From the NCBI GenBank assembly GCA_014218235.1, contig CM024757.1, positions 152,657,371-152,721,370 of the forward strand: 64,000 nucleotides of DNA, written 5' to 3'. Positions 23,214 through 35,834 of the stretch are shown piece by piece. Each line of letters opens with the position of its first letter. The stretch's first letter is position 1. A model generated the notes under the pieces. The model did no database searches and was not told the origin of the DNA. It saw only the letters and a program-made list of their open reading frames with translations. The DNA is from Colocasia esculenta (taxonomy: Eukaryota; Streptophyta; Magnoliopsida; Alismatales; Araceae). The position numbers and the translations under genes were made by a program.

Positions 23214-26040
23214 TGTTAAATTTCATACATATAGTAATTTTAGACATCTTTTATCTGTAAATAATGTGTGTATTGATTTTAAATCTCAATTCATCCATGA
23301 ATAAGATTTTGAACATATTAGTTGAGAATAGATTAGAATACACATTAGATTAAATAAATCACTATTTTGACAAATTAGGTACATAAGAAATCTTAGTAAA
23401 TAAATGTTGTTACAATTGTTGTAAATATTTTTAGTAACAAATAGGTATAGGTAAATGTAAATAATGATTTTTTACATATATCTCATCTAATCTCATTAAA
23501 TAAATAAATACTTTTTACACACCCCAATCATTTCGCCAAATCATGACACATATCCCCTCCCTTATATGACCATTACATTTTTAATCTCATCTCATCATAA
23601 GTGGCCACATACCCCACTAAACCTTCTTTATCTCTCTTCCTAACAGGAGTCTGGGAGGCAGGCAGTGGAAGCTTCACGAAGAAGCTGGAAAGAGCTCTGG
23701 CGGTTTGGGGCTTGGGCATGGCGGTTTGTGCAGAGCAGCAGGGGTGCGGCGGGTGTGCTGGGCGATGGCGCCCAGGAGGGCTGGCGGCATCTAGAAGATG
23801 GTGCGATGCAGGGCTGGCGATGGCTCAGTGTGGTGCTGGCCGGATCTGGCTGGGCGGCCAGCTAATGCGGCTGGAGCGCGGGCTGGGTCATGTGTGCAAG
23901 GGAGCCCAGATCCGGACGCTGGGCGCGAGCAGGTGCGGAGTAGGCCATTGCAACCTGGCGGCCACGGCTGGCGATGGCTGGGCGCGGACCTGCTGAGGTG
24001 GCAGCGATGAAGCTGCTGGGGCAGTGCTGAGATGGCCGTGCTAAGAAGGCGGGAAGCAGAGGCTACTGTGCAGAGTTCTGCTGGTTCGTGTGGAGGGCTC
24101 GTGCGTGTGCTGCTCGGCGTCTGGAGGGGTTCTGGGGCCTATAAAGGGACCCCAAAGGTCCTCAGTAGGGGGTTGGTAATTTTTAGGAGTTTTATTTCTT
24201 TCTGTATTTTTTGTTCTTCTTGTTCTTCTTAGTATAGAGCAGTGGTGCAGAGCTCTCTGGTTCGGCTCTGCAGTAGTTCCATTTACCTGTATTTTTGTTT
24301 TTAGCATTTAGCAGTAACAGAGGAATCGAGTTGGAGAGTAGGAGGTTGTCATCTTTGTTATATGTTCCTAGTTTCTACTGCTGTTGTCTTTTTTTTTTTG
24401 TTGAGAGATCGAGTCTGTTACTTAGAGTATTTGCTTCTTCCAATTTCTGTTAAAATTTCTTCTATTCATCTGTATGGTGATTGCAATTTATTTTTCCTTT
24501 CCTTCTGTGAATGGTTGGATTGAGAAAGTTCTGTTGAGCAGTGAGAGCAGAGGGTGTTGAGAGGTCTCTGGTTCGGCCAGGGGAGAGATTTTGTTGTTTT
24601 GCAATTTTTTTTAGTCTGTAGCTGTTCTTATTGTTCCTGGTTCGACTGAGGAGTGTTCTTGAGAACAAGGGAGTGTTCTGTTCTTTGTTTTGAGTTCAGA
24701 TTGTTGCATAGTTGTGGAGAATGTTGCTTCAGTTTGTTTGAGATTTATATTTCATAATACTGTTCCATCTGTTCTTCCAGAGTTCTTCGGGTTGGCTAGG
24801 GAGCTTTGGAGACTTTTAAATTTTTATCTGCCATTTTTTTTTGCGCTTTCTTATTCAACAATTGTTCTGGATTCAAGTAGGAGGGGGGGGGGTGAGATCT
24901 TGAGGCTGCTGTGAATTGGACTCCGCAGCTCAGGGGCTTCACCAATTAGCATTTTGAGGATTTATTTTTGCAATTTCATTTCAGTGTTCTTCCTTTCAGC
25001 AGCAAGGGTTTAGATAGCAGAGAGGAGATTGGCTCACTGTTCTTACTGTTCTTGGCTCAACATCCGGAAGAACTCTACTGTTGTGATTTGGAGGAGATTT
25101 GCAATTTTTTTTGGGTTCAGCATGTGAGATGGTAGCAGGGGAGGGAGTTCTTAATTTGTTTTGGATTTCTCTTCTAACAAGTAACTGTAAGGGTTCTGTT
25201 CTCCAGAAAGCAGTGGGCAGTTCAATTTTGGAGGATTTTTTAGTTGTTCTTGTTGTTCTTCCAATTTTTGAGGATAGCTGTGCGAGTGAATTTGCTCAAT
25301 TGTCTGATCGTAGTTTAATTTCCCATTTCATTCTTACAATTTTCTTCTATGCTGTGTGGATCTGTTCCATTGGAGATTTGTGATATTTCTTCCTCCTGTG
25401 GGTGATTCCAGGGTTTGGGTGAGATCGATTTAGATGTTAGCTATTTCTATTTCTGCTGTGTTAATTCACATTTCTTATGTCATGTTGGTTAATCCGGGTG
25501 AGAGATTGTTTGGCGTCTGTGATCAGGACAATCAAAAGTTTTTGTGTGCATTGTGAAACTCCCGGAGGTAGCAGAGAACAAATAAAATTTGAGAGAGCCG
25601 AGAGTTGGATTTCCTTTGCTGTTGTTCTTCAGATTTTTATGGAGTTCTTGCTCGTTCTCTTGACAGTTCATAAGTGGATGTTGTAGTTCATATTTCTTTT
25701 GATATTTTCTTACTGATTCGTCAGACTGTGAGGGAGAAGAGATCCACTGTGTCTCTCCTTACTGTTCTGCAGTTTATTACATCTTATTCTCCAGTTGTTC
25801 TTCATCCCTCGAGCTATGAGGGTACAGTGATATCATTTCTCTTTTCGTTTCAATTCAACTTGTTCCTTCACAAAAATTGATCTGTCAAGATTGTGTGGAT
25901 TTGATCGGCATTGTTTACACATTCACTTTTAATATATCGTCGATAGAGATTTCAAGTCAAAGTAGTTTAATTCGAGTTCTATTCTGCCTCTCCGTGGATA
26001 TGACCTGTACTCACCATTATATGAGTTCATTTTTACAATT
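23214..26040 (+). mobile_element. Unclassified insertion of about 2.8 kb inside SIRE copy B
   Basis: This block separates gag from protease and is absent from SIRE copy A. It starts AT-rich at a TGTTAAATTT, has a GC-rich part (23640-24130), then a TATA-like cctataaaggg at about 24138, then a long T-rich non-coding tract with many TGTTCTT strings. It ends near a ctccgtggatatgacctgtactcacc string that I associate, from memory, with LTR ends of some plant elements. This resembles a solo LTR or a non-coding LTR element, but the ends are not exact: flanking TTTCG and ATTCG match in only four of five bases. No protein in it is recognisable. Confidence 0.5.
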
Positions 26041-26047
26041 TTAATTC

Positions 26048-27836
26048 GTGAGACAGTTTAGAGGAAGTGCACATTTTGACTTGTGCGATGAACTCTGGAC
26101 AACGAATTGCACAGTCAACTATGTCGCGCGTTTCAGACACTATCCCTATCGAGTGTCGACACACTTTCATAGTTTTGCTAGATCTGGTTATTTAGGATAT
26201 CCCAAGAGGTCTAGTTATCATAATAATTCATGGCTCCCTCAAAAGAGTACTGGAGGCAAATTTGAAGGTAATGTCATGAAAATGAAAGGAATCAGTGATC
26301 TAAAAGTTCTTGGAAACAACAAAAAGAATCATAGACAAAATGAAACCAAAAATACCATTCAACCCACAATAAAAAGGCAAGTATGGATTCCAAAAAGTCT
26401 GCTTTCATATGTTCTTGAATTGGATAATTTGAAGGGACCCAAATATACTTGGGTTCCAAAGATCTTTCTTTGAATATGTTGCAGGTATGTCTTATAGTCA
26501 AAAACAACAAGTGGTCTCTTGACAGTGGCTGTTCAAGACATATGACAGGGGACAAAGATAAATTTTGCTTATTGTTTGAAAAGAAAGCTGGACATGTGAC
26601 TTTTGGAGGAAACAATAAAGATAAATTGTTGGTTCAGGTAAAGTGGGTAAAAGTTCTTCAAACTCAATTGATGATGTACTTTTGGTGGAAGGGTTGGAAT
26701 ACAACCTTTTGAGCATAAGTCAACTCTGTGACAAGGGTCACAAGGTAATTTTTTATTCTCTTGGATGTACAATTTTTTAGCCAAATTCAGACTGTGTAAA
26801 GTTCTCTGGTAAAAGAATCAATAATGTTTACATAGTTGATTTGGATGAACCTGAAAATAATAATCTTTGCCTTGCTGCTAATAAAAATGATCTTACATGT
26901 TTGTGGCATCGTAGACTAGGACATGCTAGTTACAATATGCTACATAAACTAGTAAATTCAACATGGTAAAAGGTTTGCCAGAGATTTTCTTCAAGCAAAA
27001 TTTCAAAATCTGTAAAGCATGTACTCAAGGTAAGCAAACAAGAAAATCCTTCAAAAGTAGATCTAAAAGTCAATCCTCTAAACCATTTGAACTTATTCAC
27101 ATGGATCCGTTTGGACCCACGAGGACAAATAGTTTCAATGGGAAAAGGTTTGGATATGTACTTGTTGATGACTTTTCAAGATTTACTTGGGTATTCTTTA
27201 TTACTTACAAAAGTGATGCGTTCATGGAATTTCAAGAATTCTATAAAAAAATCCTTCAGGAAGGAAAATTCAAAATAATCTCAATCATGTCTAACCATGG
27301 TGGTGAATTTGAGAACACTGATTTTGAAAACTTTGTAGGGAAGAAGGAATATCTCACAATTTTTCATCACCCAGAACCCCTGAACAAAATGGAGTGGTAG
27401 AAAGGCGTAATCGAACACTAGTTGAAATGGCAAGAGCTATGTTGATTGAGAGTGGGTTGCCTAGAAAATTATGGGCAGAAGCAGTAAACACTTCTAGCTA
27501 CATCATAAATCGTGCAATGGTATGGCCTCTAAGCAAAATGACTCCTTATGAACTTCTGAAATGTAAGAAACCTTCCATTGCTCACTTCAAAGTGTTTGGT
27601 GCAAAATGCTTTATTCTGAACAACAACAAAAGTGATTTGGATAAATTTGAACCTAAGAAAGAGTTGGAAATTTTTCTTGGCTACTCCAATCATTCTAGAG
27701 CATATAAAGTTTACAATGTCAAAGATCAAATTGTTGAAGAATCTCCTCACATAACCTTTGATGAACTTCATGATGGTGTGTGCTGGGAAAAGGATGATGG
27801 AGAATTCTTAGAAAAGAAAGATTCAAGTGACCAGTA
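26048..27836 (+). pseudogene. SIRE-like protease and integrase (copy B)
   Basis: 26160-26470 is the gag/protease linker; the protease is at 26510-26700 with LDSGCSRHMTGDKDKF, keeping the aspartate that copy A lost. After two frameshifts come the GAG-pre-integrase domain (LWHRRLGHASYNML at about 26900) and the integrase core: HMDPFGPTRTNSFNGKRFGYVLVDDFSRFTW, then the NHGGEFEN region and MVERRNRTLVEMARAMLIES, and the domain ends near GYSNHSRAYKVYN. The 26963-27400 and 27394-27837 reading frames differ, so a frameshift lies between the second and third acidic residues. Non-functional. Confidence 0.85.
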
Positions 27837-29568
27837 AGGAAAGGAATCAGCCACAAGCAAAAATTCAGATGATGAAGATGGGCAAGAAACAACAAATGTC
27901 AATGAAAATAGTGATCAACTGAATATCAGAATGCTAAGTGATCACCCTCAAGACAGTATCATTGGTAACCTATTTGACCCACCCAGAATAAGATCTCATT
28001 TCAAACTCATTTCTGAATTAGATCAAATGGCTCTTGTTTCACAAATTGAACCTAAAAATGTTGAAGATGCTCTAAAAGATGTTTTTTAGATAAATTCCAT
28101 GCAAGAAGAGCTGAATCAATTTGAGAGAAATAAGGTTTGGCATTTAGTTCTAAGACCTTCCTCACAAAGTGTTATTGGAACTAAATAAGTTTTTAGAAAT
28201 AAAACCAGTGAAGAAGGCAAGATAATAAGAAATAAGGCTAGGCTAGTTGCAAAAGGTTATAATCAAGAATTTGGATTTGACTTTGAAGAATCTTTTGCTC
28301 CTGTAGCTAGGCTAGAAGCTATTAGAATTTTGCTCTCATTTACATGTGCTCACTGTATTAAATTACAACAAATGGATGTTAAGAGTGCCTTTTTAAATGG
28401 TTTAATAAAAGAGGAAGTCTTTGTTGAACAACCTCCTGGATTTGAATGCATAGATTTTCCTAACCATGTGTTCAACCTTGACAAGACTCTCTATGGATTA
28501 AAACAAGCTCCCAAGGCCTGGTATGATAGATTAAACTCATTCCTTATAGGTAAAAGGTATTCCAGAGGTAAACTCTTTTCACTAAAGTGCAGGAAAGTGA
28601 TATTTTGGTTGTCCAAATTTATGTTGATGACATTATATTTGGATCAACAAAATCTTCCTTGTGTAAGGAATTTGCTAATTTGATGACAAGAGAATTTGAA
28701 ATGAGCTTAATGGGAGAACTGAAATTTTTCATTGGTTTGCAGGTTGTTCAAACTAAGGAAGGAACTTTCATTAATCAGTCAAAGTACATACAAGATTTGC
28801 TGAAGAAGTACAAAATGGAAAATACTAAAGCCATGGTAACACCAATGAGCACAAACATTGAGTTTGGATGCTGATTTGAAAGGTAACTGGTAGATCCAAA
28901 GACTTACAGAGGTATGATCAGATCCTTACTTTATCTTACAGCCATCTAGACCTGATATACAGTTCTCTGTGTACATGTGTGCTAGATTTCAGACTAGTCC
29001 TAGAGAATCCCACATGAGTGCTGCAAAAAGAATTTTCAGATATCTGGCAGGAACTTATGAATTGAGATTGTGGTATCCTGCATCTAGTGAGTATAAGTTG
29101 ATATCTTATTCAGATACAGATTATGTTGGCTACAAATTGGATAGAAAGAGTACTAGTAGTCATTGCCAATTTCTGGGAGGATGTTTAGTCTCTTGGGCTT
29201 TCAAGAAACAACACTTGATTGCTCTCTCTACTGTAGAAGCAGAATATGTAGCTGCAAGGAGTTGTGGCACTCAAGTGTTATGGATTAAACATCAACTCCA
29301 AGACTACCAAGTAGATCTTGGATGTGTCCCAATAATGTGTGATAACACTAGTGCAATAAATTTGGCTAAAAATCCAATTCAAAACTCTAGGACTAAGCAC
29401 ATATAAATTATGCATCACTTTCTAAGCGATGAGGTCAGCAAGAACTCTTTTGAAATGCATTTCATTGAAACAACTAAGCAAATTTCTGATATTTTTACAA
29501 AACCCTTGTGTAATGAAAGATTTTCATCTCTAAGAAGAGAACTTGGATTGTGCTTGTTTGATTCATGA
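27837..29568 (+). pseudogene. SIRE-like reverse transcriptase and RNase H (copy B)
   Basis: A short linker is followed by reverse transcriptase with KARLVAKGYNQEFGFDFEES, MDVKSAFLNGLIKEEVFVEQ, LYGLKQAPKAWYDRL and the catalytic VQIYVDDIIFGST in a shifted frame. RNase H shows YSDTDYVGYKLDRKSTS, LSTVEAEYVAARSCGTQVLW and the DNTSAINLAKNPIQ segment, ending LGLCLFDS and TGA at 29568. Stops occur at about 28087, 28186, 28872 and 29404, and a frameshift near 28570. Domain order is that of Ty1/copia: integrase precedes reverse transcriptase. Confidence 0.9.
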
Positions 29569-31213
29569 TTGATTGTTTTGTAAATTGCTTGCAAATGCTT
29601 ACTTGGATGATTTCTTGTTATATGTCTTGATAATGTTTGTTGGCTGATCACTTCACATCAATGTTTGATGCACTTGGTGAGGGGGAGGTTGGTTCAAGAA
29701 TTCAATGTTTGGAAAAAGTAGTTTCAGTGATTCAGAGTTGTCACAAAAGTTGGGCATATTGGATTCACAGTGACTGCTATCTAAGAAGAATGATTCCTTC
29801 AGAAAGTCTATGATTTGTCTTGAATAAGGTTGACTCTAATGGCAAGTGAGTCGACACTAATTTCATTGATCCTGAATTCTCTTCAGTTTTTCCATTTTTT
29901 GGTCACTCTCTTTCTTCTCACATAGATCCATTTTCCGAGGGGGAGTAATTTAACTGTGAAGATTTTTATTTTTGGGCAAATTTTTGGGGGGAGTTAAAAT
30001 CCTTATACTCTAAACTTTATTATCTCTGAGAGTAAAAGAAAATGTTTTTTTATTATAAACTACTAAGTTTAACTTTGAAATTCACTAAAAACACCAAAAA
30101 GAGGTTAAATAACAGTTTCTGAAAGCATTGTATCAAGTGAAAATTGCATCCTATTCATTTCTGAAATTCCTATGTATTATGGTCTCTCTGGCTAGATTCT
30201 AAAAATCATCTGAGTTGTACTAGTTTCAAATTCTTCTTGAGAGGTAAAAGATGTTCAAGAATATTCTTATAAAATCTTTGATGTTGCAGAATAATGACTA
30301 GGCTATGAGAAACTGCAAATCCTGATAAAATCAGTTGATTCTATTATACGTCATGAAGAGCTAGTTAATTTTGTTCAGGGTTGATAAAATTTTTTTTGTG
30401 CTTACTGAGTAATTGGGGATTCTTGTGTCTAACCAACATGTATCCTCACATGAAAAGTTGCATACAACTCTTGAGACAAGATGATTACCTCACTTGAGTA
30501 ATTAGGAGCTCTGGTGTGTAAAAAGTATGAGCTCTTGCATGAAAAAGAAAGGATAAATCTGATTGTTCATCTCTTTATGAAAAAGTAAAATATCAGTTAA
30601 AATTGAAATTCAATTCTTTGAAAAATCTCAAGATAGTTTTTACTTCAATACATCTTGGATTAATTTTTATATCTATCCAGGGTCACCTTTTTACATGTGT
30701 TGAGTAAGAGTTAATAAGACCGCAATTTCACTTGAAAGAATTTTTCTCCTGTTATTTTTGCCTCTCAGTCTTTCAGTGTCTTTTAATTGGATAAACTAAA
30801 GTTTATAACTTTCAAACTATTAATTTCACTAAGAGAAGTATAAAGTGAGGAAAGAGCATAACTCATTTAACTTTCTCAAAATTTTCCATATATACATTTA
30901 ATCATGGTACATTGCTCCTTTCCTAATTTTATCTGAATAGTTCACTGAATCCTTCTTTCTAGAGTCGACACATGTTTGGTTAGTGTCGACACATCTTGTT
31001 CATTACTTTCACTAGAACATGTTACCTTTCACTGTTCTACATGCTCACTGTGTTGCCTAGGGCAGGTCGATGCTTAACACGTCTCTTTCCTAAATAGTCT
31101 CAACTCATGTGCCGGTTCGAACTCATTTGAATCCAACTGCTCCTTCTCCTCTTCTATTCACAAACCCTCATTCCGTGCCTGCAATATTTCTCCTCCATCT
31201 CTCTAATCTCATC
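29569..31213 (+). other. Post-pol spacer of SIRE copy B
   Basis: About 1.6 kb of AT-rich sequence between pol and the third ORF. No coding frame is supported. It contains a purine-rich gagggggaggttgg near 29680, another at 29938-29948, and scattered GTCGAC sites near 29855 and 30965-30990. SIRE elements normally have a non-coding stretch here. Confidence 0.6.
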
Positions 31214-33478
31214 ATGGCGCCCAAGATGTTTGCACATCATGGTGGCAAGTAGAAGATTGCTGAACCGGATACTTCTGAACATCGTACCAAAGCCAGGAAC
31301 GACCAAGGAAAGAGTTCAGCATCACAGGAGAAGAAGCATGCAGATCCATCTTTTTCTAGCCAACGATTCTCACATATAAGATCGGATAAGGAGAAGACTT
31401 CCTCCAAGGGCAAAAAGAAGACTGATTTCGTTGATTTGAGCAGTTCTGATGAGAATGAAAGTGTGCAAGCATCTCATGTCGTGCACTCTGAAGACTCTAG
31501 AGAAGAAAACCCTAATGTTTAGGGTTCAATCTAGTCTTCAGATGATCAGGGATCGAACGATCAAGAAGGTTCACACTTGAAGGGATCCCGGGACAGTAGC
31601 CCAGTTGGCACAGATGGTTCTGAAAATGAAATTTCTCAAGGGGATAAGGCTGAAGTTGGAGACTTGACTAAGACAGCAGCAATTAGTAGTGAATCAAAAT
31701 CACAGAGCATTGGTCAACCCTCAGAATAAAAAATTGGGGCTACAAATACTGATATGGAGACTAGCTAGGCTCAGGAGGCAGTTCCACTTACAGCAGAAAA
31801 TAAATAGATTCTGCATCCAAGAACTGTGGATGTTCATGATGAAGGTATGCATTCTGTTTTTGCAGAATTGTTAGAAACGATTGAATTTCAGGGTTGGACA
31901 AGCTTTGTAAGTGAACACATGACTTTTTATCCTATCTTGGTTCAAGAATTTTACAAGAATTTGGTTAGTAAAGAACACACTTTAGAGTCTACAGTTAGAG
32001 GGATTCCCATAATTCTCACCACAGACTTTGTGAGTGAAGCTTTAGATATTCCTAATGAAGGTCATAATCCACGAGTATACTTTCTATCTACATGAAGCAT
32101 ATTCCCTCATGATAGGGTTAGAGCAACATTGTCCAGACAAGGGTGTCTAGTATAAATGCAAACAAATTCTCACCACTGAATAGAGTGCTTCACCACATTT
32201 GCACCACTATTCTGACACCTCAAGGAGGAGGGAGACATATAGTCACAAGCCTTCAGAGATTTCTTCTCTACTGTTTGATCACTAGAGAGAAGGCAAACTG
32301 TTCAACCATATTTTGCCAACTTGAACTTAGAAGAAGTTTACCATATGCTGCTCATCTGTCTAGCATTTTTCAGAAAGAAAATATTCCTCTTGAGAACACA
32401 AAATCTAGAACAATCCCAAAGTACAGCATCTACTGTTTGGCACACATAGTAAAGTTCATAAAGCTCAAACTGGAAGGAGTCTAGTTGGTGAGAGGACCAT
32501 CTTCCTCTCAAGTTTATGAGTTCGAAGAAGTTGCTGTGGAACAACCACCTCTAGAACAGAATGAGGGCCAGTCCTATACTGAACAGCAGGGAGATGATAT
32601 TGATACTCAAAGATTTCAGATGGCTGAGGATAATCCTTCACCCACACCATCTTTTGCTCCCAGATCCTTCTCTCTAATTCCAAGATTTGATGATCTGGGT
32701 GTGGATCCTCCTCATTATTCTCCTGCTACTCACACATAACCAGACACCTTCACTTCTCAGCATGCTCCACCTTCAACCTCAACAGCTGAAGTTGTTATTC
32801 CTCCATAGTTCTTGCAAGGACAGTTTGCATCCATACATGAATTAGTTGACCAGCTAAATGTCAAGGTTGAAGAACAGTCACTCAGATTTGAAAACAGATT
32901 GGAAAAAATTGAAAGACAACTCAGTGACAACATTGACAGGCAAGAACAGTCAGCAAGGTTTGCAGCCTTTAGATCCAATAAGCTAATTGAGAAAATTGGA
33001 GAAGTATTCAACCATGCAGCTTATACTCAAGCTCAAATTTTTGAAAAGTTGCAGTCAGTTGAAGAAACACTGTTTAAGAGATCATTAAAGTTGGATGATC
33101 TTTCTACTATGAAAAGCTCTTACAATCAAATGGCTAGAAATCTGAACACCCTCAGAGAGTATCATACAGCCATGTCTAATCATCTCAGATCCATGAGACA
33201 CGATTGACCAAGTTTGGAAGTTACATGGAGATACAGAAACAGCTGAAAGCACCCAAGCCACTTCTTCCACTGCTGCACCACCCATGCCTCATGGTATAGA
33301 TCAAGTCCCAATTGTTGTCTCTGCCAAATTAGGGGAAATGCAAAGCTTTCTGAACACTAGACTGAATGCAATTCAGATTTATCTTCGAGACAACTATGAT
33401 GATCTGGAAGCAAGATTGGCCAGGATTGAGCAGAGGCTCATTATGCAGCTACCTCCACCTCTTGCTTCCCCTCAATAG
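31214..33478 (+). pseudogene. SIRE env-like third ORF, disrupted
   Basis: The ATG at 31214 (MAPKMFAHHGGK) opens one frame that runs to about 32095 with at least six nonsense codons (TAG or TAA), most at places where Q fits the context. The N-terminus is hydrophilic and rich in S, K, D and E. The middle (31826-32484, with a frameshift near 32110) has YPILVQEFYKNLV, STVRGIPIILTTDFVSEAL and LTPQGGGRHIVTSLQRFLLY, resembling the region annotated as a putative plant transposon protein domain in SIRE ORF3. The C-terminal part (32812-33207, 33284-33478) is coiled coil. No signal peptide or clear membrane segment is seen, so the env label describes position, not shown function. Confidence 0.7.
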
Positions 33479-33731
33479 TGGTTCTTGTGTTTTGATAATG
33501 TCAAAGGGGGAGACATTTCATAGAAAGATTTTTGACTTTGATTGTATTTTTATTTCAGAAGTGATGTTAGTGATGTTTCTGTCTGTAAAACTTTTGAATG
33601 CAATGAAATCATCTATGTGCTTATCATGTGTGGATTGCTTGTGTGTATGATGACCTGTGTACTTGTGTGTTGTTTATATACACTTAATTAAGTCACAGTC
33701 AAAATCTCTATGAATCATGGTTGCCATCATC

Positions 33732-33744
33732 AAAAAGGGGGAGA
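33732..33744 (+). promoter_or_regulatory. Polypurine tract of SIRE copy B
   Basis: aaaaagggggaga directly before the 3' LTR start at 33746. Confidence 0.9.
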
Positions 33745-33745
33745 T

Positions 33746-35448
33746 TGTTGTGTCCCTGGTTTTGATGATGTCATGAGCCAAGCAAAATTGTCATAAATGT
33801 CTAAGAATTCTCTAGCACAATTTATATATGACAGGAAAATTCTCAAAGTCAAAAGATCTTGTGTGTGTTGACACTTGTTGCCTTATAGGTCGACACACTT
33901 GTCTCAGTGGATGACTTACTGGAGTTCAGTGAACCACTTGAGTCGACTCTAATCAAAGGATAGGTCGACACTTGCTAATTTTTCAGTAAGCGCAGAAGTC
34001 AAAAGAGTCGCATAAGGTCGACTCTAGTTGAAGATCAGGTCGACACTAGTTGGTTTGCTTGGTAGCGCTGAAGGGAAAGAATCGCATAAGGTCGAGTCTA
34101 GATGAAGATTAGGTCGACATCAGTTGGTTTCCTGTTAGCACTAAAAGGAAAGAACTGTATGAGGTCGACTCCAGATGAAGATCAGGTCGACTCTACTAGT
34201 CTATGAGGTTGACTCCAGATGAAGATCAGGTCGACTCTACCAATCTAAGAGGTCGACACTCAGCTGCTATAAGGTCAACTCTATACTTATGAACAACTAG
34301 TCTCTACAGCAGTCTAATGGATTAGGTCGACTCATGAAGGCATGGAGTCGACTCTACTGAAGCATCTGCACTGATCTAAGTTAAGTTCTGTGTGCGTCGA
34401 CACTATGCACAAGTTGTGTTAACACTCCAACCTTCTTATTCCAGTGAGGAAAAGAGATTGCCAGCATGATTGTTCTAGGCACGTGACCCGAGGCCTAATG
34501 ATTGGGATTCTAGGCACACTTTACAAGGTTCTGGAAGATAGCCTTTTTGGCAGCAAAGCATCTCCCAACGAATTGAGGATTATGTTGGGGCCCACCAAAA
34601 ATTCCGATATGCCGATTAAAAAGGGCTCGGCGTCCTCTTCGAGAGAGTGTAGATGCAGAGATAGAGCAGAGAGTCTGAGAGCTGAGAAGAGAAATAGAGC
34701 AGAGAGCTTGAGAGCTGAGAAGAACAGGCTTCGGTACAGCTTGCTCATCAAGAAGAAAAGATGTTGGATCGTTTCTTCATCTTGTGTGAAGTTTTGTTGC
34801 TGATCAATTGAAACAGAGCATCGGAATTCCATAAAATTCAGAGGCAATTGATCGTTAAGTTGCAGCCAAAAGAAGAGCCTGATGAATTCAATCCTGGAGA
34901 AGATGCAATTGGGAATTTTGGCAGAAATCTGATCAGATCCCAACTCCAGTGAAACAACACAAAGACTGTTTGCTAAATTTCAGCATGCCTTTAGTGATTT
35001 CTCTTGTGTGATTTTTTCTATTTCTTCTGAATACCAAACTGCTTGGTTGTCTGCTCCAGTTGGAGTAGAAGGACTGATCCTACACTTTGTGTGTGAGGAT
35101 TGTGAGATTGATATAATCTCGAAGCTGTGAATCAGATGTATTGAAGCTGTGAATCAGCAGGTTGTATGAAGCTGTGAATCAGCGGTTGTGTGAGTGTTTC
35201 ACACTCTTGGGTAGTAGAGTGAAGCCTCACTTAGTTTAGTGAGGGGTGGATGTAGGTCTATACACTGAAGCCGAACCACCTTAAAAATCATGCGTGCATT
35301 GTGTGGTGTGTTATGCATTTGCTCAATTGCTCTGTCTTGTTGATATTAATAGCTCTTCCATATCTTAAGGTCTGGTTTGGGTTCTTAATTTTTTTAAGAG
35401 GTTAATATCTATTCACCCCCCCTCTAGATATTCATTCCATACCCAACA
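33746..35448 (+). repeat. 3' LTR of SIRE-like copy B
   Basis: 1,703 bp from TGTTGTGTCCCTGG to TACCCAACA, followed by the TTAAA duplication. It carries the same GTCGAC array as the 5' LTR with independent substitutions, for example ggtcgagtctag where the other copy has ggtcgactctag. Confidence 0.95.
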
Positions 35449-35834
35449 TTAAATTCTTTCAAATCTCTAATTCCCAGTCCCCCTGACCATTTGGGTTGTT
35501 GCATCTTTGCCCAGGCTAGAGGGGGAGTTTTCTGAATACCATTTTTATTTCTCGACCATAATTTCCTCTGAGTTACATGTAGCTTATTGATCAGTCCATT
35601 AGGTATAAGCATTGTGTTCCTAATGTGAGCAGGGATGGCACTGAGGGTTGACTTGATCAAGACAGTTTTCCCAGCCATTGTGAGAGTATTGGCCTTCCAC
35701 ATGTTCAATATGTTCATGCATTTTCTCTCCAAGAATTCTAATTGATCAGTCTTGTTCCTCCCCATTAATAAGGGAGTGCCTAGATAAAGAGTATGCTTGT
35801 CTAGCTCTCTAAAACATGATTTCTACCTTAAGTG
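35449..35834 (-). pseudogene. LINE segment 3: ORF2 after the reverse transcriptase core
   Basis: Read on the minus strand: ELDKHTLYLGTPLLMGRNK, then KANTLTMAGKTVLIKSTLSAIPAHIRNTML and WAKMQQPKWSGGLGIRDLKEF. This is the conserved region between the palm domain and the zinc-binding domain of plant L1 ORF2. It continues in frame into segment 4. On the other side, towards 39908, an estimated 20-25 codons are missing, so DNA was lost at that junction. Confidence 0.88.

Larger units (their letters stand above)
19599..35448 (+). mobile_element. SIRE-like Ty1/copia retrotransposon, copy B, with env-like third ORF
   Basis: A full-length 15.85-kb element flanked by TTAAA (19594-19598 and 35449-35453). 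The order is LTR, primer site, gag with coiled coil, protease, integrase, reverse transcriptase, RNase H, a 4-kb 3' region with an env-like ORF, polypurine tract, LTR. The post-pol ORF and very long internal region are hallmarks of the SIRE/Maximus lineage. A foreign block of about 2.8 kb (23214 to about 26040) splits gag from pol, leaving an ancestral size near 13 kb. Many stops and frameshifts make it non-autonomous. Confidence 0.93.

Noticed and set aside
23601..24307. GC-rich frames of 131, 70 and 88 codons, possible gene exons
   Set aside because: All three frames are open because of high GC content; no domain is recognisable, and a TATA-like string and non-coding T-rich DNA follow. They are better explained as part of the unclassified insertion.
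23214..26036. Solo LTR with exact 5-bp target duplication
   Set aside because: TTTCG and ATTCG differ at one base and the right end is ambiguous between TTTTTACA and ATTTTA, so I kept it only as an unclassified insertion.
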